Source of the DNA: CALHVX01 sp038757945
GTDB lineage: Bacteria; Pseudomonadota; Gammaproteobacteria; Pseudomonadales; Azotimanducaceae
Assembly: GCA_038757945.1 (NCBI GenBank)
Contig: JBCDGJ010000048.1
Span: 1-29,532, forward strand
DNA length: 29,532 nucleotides
Direction: 5' to 3'
Part shown: positions 8,767-16,594 of the stretch, piece after piece
Numbering within the stretch: the stretch's first letter is position 1
Layout: each line of letters starts with the position of its first letter
Position numbers and translations under genes: made by a program
The notes under the pieces: model-generated
What the model was told of the DNA's origin: nothing
Seen by the model: only the letters and a program-made list of their open reading frames with translations
Database searches by the model: none

Positions 8767-10191
8767 GTGGGCTCGTTCGTCACGAAGCTGAGCTTCTCCG
8801 CATCGGGCACCGCAGCGGGCCTGATCAGTAATGGGATCTCGTTTTTTCTTCTGCTCTACTACAGCCAGGTGCTGGGGCTTGATCCCGCGCTTGCTGGCCT
8901 CGCCCTGCTGATTTCGCTGGCCTTCGACGCGATCTCCGATCCGCTCGTGGGGCACTGGTCGGATCGCCTCCAGCATCGTCTCGGGCGCCGACATCCTTTT
9001 CTGTTGCTGTCGATTCTGCCCGCCGGCGTCTGCTATTTCCTGCTCTGGGATCCACCGGAGCTTGGTCAGCTTGGGTTGTTTGTGTACCTGTTGACGGTAA
9101 CCGTGCTGCTACGTTTCGCGCTGACCCTTCATACCGTTCCCTTCAACGCGCTGTTGCCCGAGATCACGACGGATTACGAAGAGCGCACCAGGCTCATGAA
9201 CTACAGCTATTCGAGCTCATGGTTCTTTGGCACCGCGATGGCCGTTCTCATGTACGCCTACTGGCTGGCTGATGCGCCGGGCGAGGCGCCGGGCAGCGGT
9301 ATCCTGCGAAGGTCCGGGTTTATCGAGGCGGGCCTCGTGGCCGCGTTGGTCACCGGCGTCTGCCTGGCCGTTGCCGCTCTGGGCACGCGGCGGGTGATTC
9401 CGATGCTCGCAGCGCCGCCCCCGCGCCCGGAATCCCTTGCTACGATGTTCCGCCAGGGTGCTGCGACGCTGAACGACTCGAGCTTCTTCGCCATGCTGGG
9501 CAGCGGCTTGATGAGTGCCGCCGCGGCCGGCACGAGCACGGCGCTCTGGGCCTACATGCAGCCGTACTTCTGGGGCTTCAGCTCAGATCAAACGAGCCTG
9601 ATTCTGGCTGCTCAGCTGCTGTCGTCGGTGCTGGCGTTCCTGCTGCTGCCGGTGCTGGCCAGCGGTCGAGAGAAGAAGCCGATCCTCGTTGGCCTGTCGT
9701 TGGGTTCGCTCGTCGTCGGCAGCGGTCCCGTCTTTCTCAAGCTGCTTGGTGCCTTGCCCGCCGCAGGCAGTGCGGCATTGTTCAGCATCATGGCGGTGGT
9801 CGGTGTGCTGCAGGTGATGCTCATTGTCATGACCGGCGTTGTGAGCGCCTCGATGATTGCCGACATGGTCGAAAGCCGCGCGCTTGCCACCGGCAGGCGG
9901 GAAGAAGGCCTTCTGTTTGCCGTATTGTCGTTCACGGCTAAGGTGGCCAGCGGTGCCGGTGTCTGGGCCGGCGGGGTGATGCTGTCGCTGGTCAACTTCC
10001 CGACAGACACGCTGAGCACCGCGGTACCGGAGGAGACCGTACGCCAGCTCGGCTGGGTCTACGGACCGGTCCTGGCGGGTTTCTACCTCATCGGCATTCT
10101 CTGTCTCTCGTACTATCGCCTGGACAGGGCAAGCCATGAAGACAACCTTCGCCGTTTACGGTTTGATGGTTCGATAGAAGGAAACTCGTGA
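8767..10191 (+). CDS. GPH-family (MFS_2/MelB-like) cation symporter
   Basis: Inner-membrane sodium or proton symporter of the glycoside-pentoside-hexuronide family, 474 residues with about 12 hydrophobic helices. The family signature lies at about 54-77: DAISDPLVGHWSDR followed by LGRRHP. In classical MelB, acidic residues in helix 2 bind the coupling cation; Asp54 and Asp58 are placed accordingly. The start is a GTG with no strong ribosome binding site, 17 bp after the Rieske stop, so coupling to upstream translation is likely. The stop overlaps the TetR start (GTGA). Proteobacterial GPH members beside Rieske genes are not necessarily sugar carriers; import of the oxygenase substrate is the likely role (inference). 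Confidence 0.93.
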   Translation: MGSFVTKLSFSASGTAAGLISNGISFFLLLYYSQVLGLDPALAGLALLISLAFDAISDPLVGHWSDRLQHRLGRRHPFLLLSILPAGVCYFLLWDPPELGQLGLFVYLLTVTVLLRFALTLHTVPFNALLPEITTDYEERTRLMNYSYSSSWFFGTAMAVLMYAYWLADAPGEAPGSGILRRSGFIEAGLVAALVTGVCLAVAALGTRRVIPMLAAPPPRPESLATMFRQGAATLNDSSFFAMLGSGLMSAAAAGTSTALWAYMQPYFWGFSSDQTSLILAAQLLSSVLAFLLLPVLASGREKKPILVGLSLGSLVVGSGPVFLKLLGALPAAGSAALFSIMAVVGVLQVMLIVMTGVVSASMIADMVESRALATGRREEGLLFAVLSFTAKVASGAGVWAGGVMLSLVNFPTDTLSTAVPEETVRQLGWVYGPVLAGFYLIGILCLSYYRLDRASHEDNLRRLRFDGSIEGNS

Positions 10192-10748
10192 CATCTGGTA
10201 AACACAAGATCCGTCCTGCCACCCTGGAAGCCATTATCGAGGCGGCGACCGCGATCTTCAGCGCTAATCCCAACGCCTCCATGAGCGAGGTTGCGATCAA
10301 GGCCGGAGTCGGCCGTGCAACGCTGCATAGACACTTTCCGACCCGGAATGATCTGCTGCGGGAGATCGGGCATCGCTGTGTGCGGGAAACCAATGCTGCT
10401 GCTGCGGCACTGATCAGTGAGGACCAGACGAGCCTGGAGCAGTTACAGAATGCGTTTCGGGCTGTGATTCCGCTTGGTGATCAGTACCACTTCCTGAATC
10501 AGGCGGTCGGTGGCGACGAGGCGCTGGATGCAGCCTATGCGGCTCAGCTGGACTGGTTGAAGCAGTTGATCAGGACGCTGAAGGCAGATGGGCATGTTGA
10601 TCCCGAGCTACCGGAGGAGTGGGTGCTTGCGCTGATTGATCAGCTGATCTGGACGGCCTGGGAGCAGGCTTCGCGCGGCCTCATCAGAGTGCAAGAAGCC
10701 CCGCGGCTCGCGTTGCGGACGCTGCTCAAAGGCGTGCAGCCCGACTGA
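10188..10748 (+). CDS. TetR/AcrR-family regulator
   Basis: 186-residue one-component regulator. The N-terminal HTH is clear: SMSEVAIKAGVGRATLHRHFPTRNDLL (about residues 30-56), with a ligand-binding helical domain after it. The GTG start overlaps the symporter stop by four bases and has a strong AAGGAAA ribosome binding site, so it is the last gene of the Rieske-GPH-TetR operon. By analogy with such operons it probably represses its own transcript by binding the palindrome at 7575-7592 and is released by the substrate or an early product. That assignment is inference. Confidence 0.93.
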   Translation: MTSGKHKIRPATLEAIIEAATAIFSANPNASMSEVAIKAGVGRATLHRHFPTRNDLLREIGHRCVRETNAAAAALISEDQTSLEQLQNAFRAVIPLGDQYHFLNQAVGGDEALDAAYAAQLDWLKQLIRTLKADGHVDPELPEEWVLALIDQLIWTAWEQASRGLIRVQEAPRLALRTLLKGVQPD

Positions 10749-10759
10749 GCTGTGGCAGG

Positions 10760-11578
10760 TCAGCCGCGAAACAGGCAGATCGCCCGCATTTCCAGACTCG
10801 TCCGCGGGTTTACATCCGCGCCCTGGTTAGGGTCTCTGAAGGACACGTGGGGTGTCCAGAACGGCTCGCCGGTAGTGTCCCGATCGCTGTCGTAGGCGCG
10901 AAAGACCACCACCTCGTCCGGGGTCATGTTTGGAAAGACGTACCAGGCATGCGGCTGGTCTTCGCTTGGCGGCAGTACCGCGAAGGCATCAAATTCCGTT
11001 TTCTGGCCGCCGTATTCTGAAATCCGGATCGGCACGAGCTCAGTCCGCGCTACGGTGCGTGCGTCGCAGAAACTCAGCGGATAGTCCACCTTCGGCGCAC
11101 CCACGTTGCGCCAGAGCTGTAGCGTCAGGATCCGTTGCGCCTGGCGGATCTCGGCAACGGTGATGCCGGCCCGCCGCATGGAGGGCTCGAGGATATGGTG
11201 GTAGGGGTGCCCGGGATCTTCGATCATTGCCCGGTAGGATTCGGTGTAGTCTGAGTGCACCAGTTCGATCGGGTTCAGGTCCGGCTGCGCGGCAGCCCGC
11301 TCCGGTGAGCGGAGCAACGGCGGATAGAACAGCACCGCATCACAACCCGTGAGCGACTTCGCCAACAGCTCGATTTCATCAAAGTGTGTGCCCGCAATCT
11401 CGTTGTCGTTGGTGAAGTCGCCAACCGAGGAGGGCGCACGAATCAGTTCGAAGCCGCAGGTTTCCCAGCCCGGCAGTGCAACCGTGCGCCCGTTCCAGAT
11501 CGGGGTAGCGATCGGTAGCGGGGTCTCGGCGCCAGCGTAGTGGAGCTCGGTACGACAGTAGGGGGTGGGTTCTGGCAC
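10760..11578 (-). CDS. CmcJ/NvfI-family (GA4 desaturase-like) Fe(II)/2-oxoglutarate-type oxygenase
   Basis: The family covers cephamycin CmcJ, fungal NvfI/AsaB and gibberellin GA4 desaturase-like proteins. Key points in the 272-residue form are His108-x-Asp110 (VHSDYT), the WRNV and PLSFCDARTV blocks, YVFPNMTPDEVVVFRAYDS, distal His244 (TPHVSF) and the C-terminal RTSLEMR (259-265), whose arginine would hold the co-substrate carboxylate. The frame opens at a TTG at 11629; the GTG at 11578 is chosen because GATGAG precedes it and upstream residues look unlike the family, but the start is uncertain. It is convergent with the TetR gene and divergent from the second GPH symporter. It may oxidise the same compound class as the Rieske enzyme (inference). 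Some family members act without 2-oxoglutarate. Confidence 0.85.
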   Translation of the reverse strand: MPEPTPYCRTELHYAGAETPLPIATPIWNGRTVALPGWETCGFELIRAPSSVGDFTNDNEIAGTHFDEIELLAKSLTGCDAVLFYPPLLRSPERAAAQPDLNPIELVHSDYTESYRAMIEDPGHPYHHILEPSMRRAGITVAEIRQAQRILTLQLWRNVGAPKVDYPLSFCDARTVARTELVPIRISEYGGQKTEFDAFAVLPPSEDQPHAWYVFPNMTPDEVVVFRAYDSDRDTTGEPFWTPHVSFRDPNQGADVNPRTSLEMRAICLFRG

Positions 11579-11750
11579 GGCATTCTCATCGCTGCAACGA
11601 CATTGTCTCGTGTGTTCGGAGGGTGTCAACCGCGCCGTTTGGGCCGGGACACACCAGACTGGCAGCGGTGGCGCTTCGGCAGCGGTTGCCGCTATGGAAG
11701 GATCCGTTGATTGCAGCCGCTGCCCATTCGGGAGATAGTCGGGCCAGAAC

Positions 11751-13229
11751 GTGGACGGAACCGACGAACTCGTGCCGAGCCCCGAAGACCAGCTGAGTTG
11801 GCGACTGCGCCTGCTGTATGCCTGTGGGCAGTTGCCGGAGGGCGTTAAGACCGCCGCTTTCGGCTTTTACCTGCTCTTCTATTACAACCAGGTACTGGGT
11901 CTTTCCGGTAGCCTGGCCGGGATCGCGCTGTTCGTTGCGCTGTGCATAGATGCTATCAGCGATCCCTTCGTGGGCTCCTGGTCGGACTTCACCCGGAGCC
12001 GCTGGGGCCGCCGCCACCCCTTCATGTATGCGTCGATCCTGCCTTTCGCACTGACCTATTTTCTGCTGTTCGTCCCACCGGATGATCTCGGGCAAACCGG
12101 CCTGTTTCTCTGGCTCCTGTTCTTCGCTGCTGCCACGCGACTGACGATGACGTTCTATCTCGTCCCTTACCTCTCTCTCGGCGCGGAGCTGACCCAGAAT
12201 TATGACGAGCGAACGCTGCTGGCTGCGCTCCGCAACGTGCTGCAGCTGCTGGGCATGTTTGCTGTGCTCATCGGTGCCAACCTGCTGTTTTTCGGCGCGA
12301 CGGACGCCTATCCGAACGGTCAGCGCAACCCGGACGCCTACCTGCCGTTCGCATTTGCCTGTGCGCCGCTGATGGTCATGGGCTTTCTCATCGCTGCCGC
12401 GGGCACGCACGAACGGATCCCATCGCTCGAACAGCCTGGTGCCGCGCCGCGAACGGGGCTGGTGCAGAGCGCCATTGCCGACGTGAAGCTGGCCTTTCAG
12501 ATTCCTGCGTTCGCCGCTGTGACTTCTGCCAGCGTGCTGTTCGGTATCAACCAGGGTATGAATCAGGCCCTGCATCTCTATACCGCGACTTACTTCTTCG
12601 AGCTCACCGGCAACCAGGTTACGGTGATGTTCGCCGGTGCCATCGCCGGCATCGTCTTCGGAAGCCTGATGAGCCGGCCGATTGCAGGACTGATTCGTGA
12701 GAAGCGCAACGTCTTCATTGTCGGTTCGGCCTGGTACGCGCTGTGGACGAGCAGCGTGATCATCCTCCGGTTGCTCGATCTGATACCCGGCAATGAAGAA
12801 CCGCTGGTCGCGGTCGCCTACATGAGCACCGCATGCATTTCTGCCATCGGCCTCGGCGTGGCCATCCCCATGATCGGGTCGATGATCGCAGACGTCACCG
12901 ATGTGCACGAGCACCGGCACGGCCTGCGGCAGGAGGGCATTTACTATGCTGCGGCCTCTTTTGCGGCCAAGGCCGTTGGCGGGGCGGGTCCCATTTTTGC
13001 CGGCTTCATCATCGACCTGGCGGGCATCGTGCCGGGCAGCGCTCCGAGCACCGTAGCTCCCGAGGCCATCGAACGCTTCGGGTGGGCCGCGGGACCCAGC
13101 GCGCTGGCGCTGTCCGCGGCATCGATCGTCGCGATCTGTTACTACAGCATTTCGCGACACCAGCATGCGCAGATCGTGGTGGAGCTGGCAGCGCGGAAGG
13201 CTCGAGTGACCAGTGGCGTGGCGGGTTGA
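11751..13229 (+). CDS. Second GPH-family (MFS_2/MelB-like) symporter
   Basis: 492-residue paralogue of the symporter at 8767, with the same signature DAISDPFVGSWSDF followed by WGRRHPF (about 64-88) and about 12 hydrophobic helices. The GTG start has a GGGAGATAG stretch upstream. It is transcribed alone, divergently from the CmcJ-type oxygenase, across about 170 bp. Both GPH proteins keep the helix-2 acidic residues needed for cation coupling. Two symporters around one oxygenase cluster may mean two substrates, or uptake plus product export; sequence alone does not decide. Confidence 0.92.
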   Translation: MDGTDELVPSPEDQLSWRLRLLYACGQLPEGVKTAAFGFYLLFYYNQVLGLSGSLAGIALFVALCIDAISDPFVGSWSDFTRSRWGRRHPFMYASILPFALTYFLLFVPPDDLGQTGLFLWLLFFAAATRLTMTFYLVPYLSLGAELTQNYDERTLLAALRNVLQLLGMFAVLIGANLLFFGATDAYPNGQRNPDAYLPFAFACAPLMVMGFLIAAAGTHERIPSLEQPGAAPRTGLVQSAIADVKLAFQIPAFAAVTSASVLFGINQGMNQALHLYTATYFFELTGNQVTVMFAGAIAGIVFGSLMSRPIAGLIREKRNVFIVGSAWYALWTSSVIILRLLDLIPGNEEPLVAVAYMSTACISAIGLGVAIPMIGSMIADVTDVHEHRHGLRQEGIYYAAASFAAKAVGGAGPIFAGFIIDLAGIVPGSAPSTVAPEAIERFGWAAGPSALALSAASIVAICYYSISRHQHAQIVVELAARKARVTSGVAG

Positions 13230-13524
13230 GGGACGATCAGACGATGCGCTGATCTTTAGGGTGTTCAACCCGCTGGTGGCCTAAACCAGGTGGCCTTCGT
13301 GCAAGTTGCTGCAATGGGGGGCGCTTTCCGGTTGGACGGCGCCTACCGCCTACCGCCTGGCGGCTTGCTTTGCTTGGGGTTTTCTGCAGCTGATCCGCAA
13401 CTAATGTAATGAACGGAACTTACAAGGCCTCACATATCTGGCATGTTTTGCCGAATCGAGAGGACGTACCGTTTGTCAGCCAATCTAAGACAAAAAGATG
13501 CACGGATCGCGTAGGGGGACACTG
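13230..13524. other. Intergenic spacer before the accessory region
   Basis: No gene. Just after the symporter stop there is a short hairpin, GATCAG-8-CTGATC (13238-13257), a weak terminator candidate. Two copies of GGTGGCCT six bases apart and a CGCCTAC tandem pair lie further on. From about 13390 the base composition becomes more AT-rich, as expected for the promoter of the PEP-CTERM gene, but I cannot place a convincing -35/-10 pair. Confidence 0.4.
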
Positions 13525-14184
13525 ATGAGTACGATTTGCCGCATTCTGATCCTTATGATTTCTCTTGGAACAGCGCTACCAGCGTCGGCCGTGCTCGTCG
13601 GTACCAACGACTGGATAGATCCCATTGAAACAGCTAATCGCTCCTGGTTCGAGATCTCTCAGGTCTGCACCTTCTCTAGCCCCAGCTTTGGGAGCAGTCG
13701 TTGCGAAGGCGCTCTCGGCAGTGTCGACCTGACCGGATACTTCTGGGCAACCGAGATGCAGGTAATGGACTTGTTCGTGGAAATGGGGGTGCCTGAACCC
13801 GGCTACTCCCGTTTCGACTTAAGAGATGGGCTGTGGCCGGCGAGTGTCTTCGATGTTTTTGGCTTCACTTCTACCGGGAATCCTGCAGATCGGGGTGTGC
13901 CCGGCCTGCGTGAAGTCCGTGGATTCACCCGCACCGCTGAATTGCTGTCCAACGGGAACGTTTTCGCCCAGATTGCCCAGATCGTCGACGGTGGGCTTGA
14001 ACTCGACGGTGCGTTTAGCAGGGCTGAATCGGAGCGACGGGGCGACCGTTTTCGCTTTGCAAGCGTCGGGGGTTGGTTCTTCAAGCCGGTCGCAACGGTT
14101 GTCCCGGAACCCTCAACACTCTCAGTAATTCTGCTTTCGCTGTTCGGTGTGGGCATCGCGCGTTTGCGACAGGTTGAGGCGTAG
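13525..14184 (+). CDS. PEP-CTERM (exosortase-sorted) secreted protein
   Basis: 219-residue exported protein with a signal peptide ending near ASA-VL and a C-terminal sorting tail: Val-Pro-Glu-Pro-Ser (193-197), a hydrophobic helix (about 199-212) and a basic end (RLRQ). That three-part tail is what exosortase cuts in exopolysaccharide-producing Gram-negatives. No exosortase or polysaccharide gene is in this window, so they must be elsewhere. The middle region is unrecognised and lightly charged, with one pair of cysteines (CTF and RCEG) that could form a disulfide. The start at 13525 is preferred over 13498 because GGGGGA sits upstream and the signal peptide is then normal. Codon use is less GC-biased than in neighbours, hinting at acquired DNA. 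Confidence 0.85.
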   Translation: MSTICRILILMISLGTALPASAVLVGTNDWIDPIETANRSWFEISQVCTFSSPSFGSSRCEGALGSVDLTGYFWATEMQVMDLFVEMGVPEPGYSRFDLRDGLWPASVFDVFGFTSTGNPADRGVPGLREVRGFTRTAELLSNGNVFAQIAQIVDGGLELDGAFSRAESERRGDRFRFASVGGWFFKPVATVVPEPSTLSVILLSLFGVGIARLRQVEA

Positions 14185-14229
14185 TCGCGGCAGATTACCT
14201 TCTTGATGATCGAGCGCGTTGGTATTTGC

Positions 14230-14922
14230 CTAGGCTGCCACTCTGTATTTGGTCACCCGGTAGGACCCGGTCATTACCAGTGAGTACTTGGATTTGGGCC
14301 AGAACTGCTGAGCGAACCAGTTTGTAAACGTTGGACTATCGGGAAACTGAAACTCGCCATAGTTTGGGTCGAAAAACAGGACGCCGCCACCGGCAGTCGC
14401 ATTTGCGGCCATTGTGTGCGCCGCGAGTTTTCCTCCGATGGCTATGAGCCTATTTTCTCCCCCGGTGGTGGAGACAATTCGATTGGCCAGATCGCTTTCG
14501 TTGACGAAATCGATATCTGAGAATATGCCATCCTCCACAATGCCGAATTGTTTGAGCCAGTCATCGGTTAAGGAGTCCTGGTTATCCCCTACCAGACCGG
14601 TCTTCCTCCTGATGCCAATACCTACTCCCTGCAGTGTTTCAGCGACGAACAGGACATCCATGTCAATCCTTCCGCTGGGGCACAGCCAATCGCCCAGCGA
14701 TTGATTGCTTTGTAGATGGTGCTTGATCCACATGGCCGACAAGGCGTGGCAGATACCCCCCGACGTTTCCTTTGATGCGGTGATGGCGTTGACCACTGGC
14801 GGGCGACACTGGCTGAACGCCTGCGTGCACATAGCGCCAACGTTCTGTGGTAGCGAGTTGCGAACGACCTCGACTTGAGCAGACACATACGAGTGGATCA
14901 GCTTATCGACAAAGATGGGCAT
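14230..14922 (-). CDS. YopT-type (peptidase C58) cysteine protease homologue
   Basis: The 230-residue protein shows the three catalytic blocks of the YopT/AvrPphB family: Cys58 in GGICHALSAMWI, His169 in AAHTMAA, and Asp185 in FFDPNYGEF. The His-to-Asp spacing is 16, as in YopT (His258, Asp274), and the Cys-to-His spacing of 111 is close to YopT's 119. YopT cleaves prenylated Rho GTPases in host cells; the target here is unknown. There is no signal peptide, no recognisable type III secretion signal and no chaperone gene nearby. Being a bare catalytic domain, it could be a secreted effector, a polymorphic-toxin domain that lost its carrier, or a protease acting inside the cell. Base composition is lower in GC than the flanks. 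It is convergent with the PEP-CTERM gene, 45 bp apart. Confidence 0.8.
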   Translation of the reverse strand: MPIFVDKLIHSYVSAQVEVVRNSLPQNVGAMCTQAFSQCRPPVVNAITASKETSGGICHALSAMWIKHHLQSNQSLGDWLCPSGRIDMDVLFVAETLQGVGIGIRRKTGLVGDNQDSLTDDWLKQFGIVEDGIFSDIDFVNESDLANRIVSTTGGENRLIAIGGKLAAHTMAANATAGGGVLFFDPNYGEFQFPDSPTFTNWFAQQFWPKSKYSLVMTGSYRVTKYRVAA

Positions 14923-15612
14923 GCCTAGTCCGCCTGTGCTGCTTAGCTATAGATGGTACCCCGTCCGACTCGGTCTCTGCACCTCTGCGGGATGGCGGGC
15001 ACTGGACGCGAGCAAGCTCTTGACCCAGCCCGGCAAGTTCGTGGAGAGTTGACTGCTGACCTTATTCTTTCGGGTCAACTGCTTGTTGATGGTGAACCGA
15101 GATGTTGGTCAGCCGGATTCTCTCCTACATCTTTTTTTAGCTTCTTGTATCCGCCTGCGCCGGTCCACGGTAGGCACCAGAGCAGCAGTTCCGGGACGAC
15201 CTTGCCGCGGCCGCAGGCAGTCGCTAGGCAATCGAAGGAGCCAACCAGCTGCTGAACTAAGCCGAAGGGGTGATGCTCAAGGTCTGCCAGTATCTGACGC
15301 CAGATGCGGTGACGATGGTGTTCGACATCTCGCGTATTGAGGATGCTTTCGATCTTTATCGCATCTGAAGCCTTACTGGCTGCTTCGAACGCCGCGCTTT
15401 GAGTACCTCCGAGGTTCGGATCGGACTCGGTTGAATTATGGGCTGGACGATGATCTCGCATATCCGATCGCGGCGGACGGCAGCTCACGGCGCGCCCGGG
15501 GCTGGCCGCAAGAGAACGCCGTTTCCACTCCTACCATTATCCATTGACCCTGCTGTGCGCTGTACTCATATCCATAGCAACGGTGACCAACATGTGAAGG
15601 GAGGAGGGTTTG
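14923..15612. other. Gene-poor stretch with coding debris
   Basis: About 690 bp with short overlapping frames on both strands, none with family similarity I can see. One stretch looks like the remains of a gene: from about 15270 to 15368 on the plus strand a 31-residue frame (MLKVCQYLTPDAVTMVFDIS and on) has natural codon use, and the in-frame sequence just upstream (AIEGANQLLN) is interrupted by a stop. No transposase, integrase or terminal repeat was recognised. An acquired and decaying segment is the simplest reading. Confidence 0.4.
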
Positions 15613-15873
15613 GTGCTGGCGGACTTCGTCATGATCGACGCCCTGACCATCACGCGTACGGTCAACGCCGCAATACGACAGCCCGAATTCAATTGCTCCA
15701 CGGACCTTCATTTCTACCTTCGCGACTTCGTTCGTACCACTCGCTTCTTTGGAACGGTGGCTGTTGACGTCCTTCCGCTGCCCGCTTCGATCGGCGAACC
15801 TGTGGACGAGGTTCCCGTCTCCCGTGTACGGGTCACCTCCCCTGCGTTAGACGCCGCGCTACTCGACCTCTGA
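15613..15873 (+). CDS. Short hypothetical protein behind a strong ribosome binding site
   Basis: 86-residue frame starting at GTG 15613 (or TTG 15610) with AGGAGG at 15602-15607, five bases before the GTG. Codon third positions are GC-rich as in the resident genes, which supports real coding. An internal ATG at 15628 is an alternative start. The product is mixed alpha/beta in character, with no signal peptide and no motif I recognise; it ends SPALDAALLDL. It stands alone in a gene-poor segment, so it could be an orphan accessory gene or the 3' part of a decayed one. Confidence 0.4.
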   Translation: MLADFVMIDALTITRTVNAAIRQPEFNCSTDLHFYLRDFVRTTRFFGTVAVDVLPLPASIGEPVDEVPVSRVRVTSPALDAALLDL

Positions 15874-16594
15874 GCGCCTGCAACCGCGCCGGGCGCTACT
15901 TGCCTTGGCGTCTGATTGCTCGCCGGCTATTTTGCTGCTGATCGAGGCGCCTAATGAGGTCGGTATCCTGTCGTGCTTGCTCAAGCGGAGGCGCAGGCAC
16001 CGGGCGAGCCTGTAGCGCATTTGGTGAACACCCATCATTTTTTTGATTGCTCTGGCGGTCTCCGTGCCGCAACCGCGCGGGGTTCACCATCATTGCGTAG
16101 GCGACCAATGAGGCGTTCTTCCGGTGCATCGCTGAACAGCCGAGCAGGATCGTCCACAACCTTCTGGCCGAAGCGCCTCGGGAATCAAACTTGAACTCGT
16201 GGAAGATCAGTTGGTCATCGAGGGCGACGCCATGAAGCGTGTGCTGTATGGCGTTGATGGGGGTCAGCATTCGCACTTGATGCTGACGGCCTGCCTACGG
16301 CACCAGCGGTTGCTGATCGCAGTCGATCCGTACACGCCGGATCGCTCCACTCGGCAGCGGCTTGCGCCCGATTTGCTAAAAAAAATTGCCACCGCGCTCT
16401 AGAGATCCACCGCGTGGTGCTCCTGCATGTACGTTCTGGATTCGAGGCCGCCCTTGCGGAGATCGTGGCGGACAATCGATGTTCCAGTACGGCTTCGGCC
16501 GGCCCAGTGACCCCACCTCAGATCGACTCCATCTCGGAAACGCAAGTCAGGATCCTCCCGGTAACGGTCGTCTGCGACCGCCTATACTGGGCCG
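15874..16594. other. Gene-poor stretch upstream of the TPR gene
   Basis: About 720 bp with no convincing gene. Besides the possible remnant at 16199, only short frames without start signals are seen. Near its end, TATACT at 16583-16588 resembles a -10 box only six bases before the TPR gene's ATG, with a poor -35 (GGTAAC at 16560-16565). If functional, it would give a leaderless or nearly leaderless TPR transcript. Confidence 0.35.
16199..16402 (+). pseudogene. Possible ORF remnant of unknown identity
   Basis: A 67-residue frame from GTG 16199. The same frame stays open upstream to about 16136 without another start, reading GIKLELVEDQLVIEG into MKRVLYGVDGGQ, which looks protein-like. There is no ribosome binding site and no recognised family. 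It may be the tail of a gene whose 5' part is lost, or chance. Confidence 0.2.

Noticed and set aside
11586..13268. 560-residue open frame on the minus strand opposite the second GPH symporter
   Set aside because: Composition is rich in Arg, Gly, Glu and Gln without hydrophobic cores or motifs, as expected of an antisense shadow in GC-rich DNA; the plus-strand symporter is unmistakable.
13440..13456. Sigma-54-like TGGCATGTTTTGCC before the PEP-CTERM gene
   Set aside because: Only eight bases separate GG and GC, whereas sigma-54 promoters need ten, so the match fails on spacing.
15896..16276. 126-residue minus-strand frame in the gene-poor region
   Set aside because: Gln/Arg-rich C-terminal half, no start signal and no recognised domain; not distinguishable from chance.
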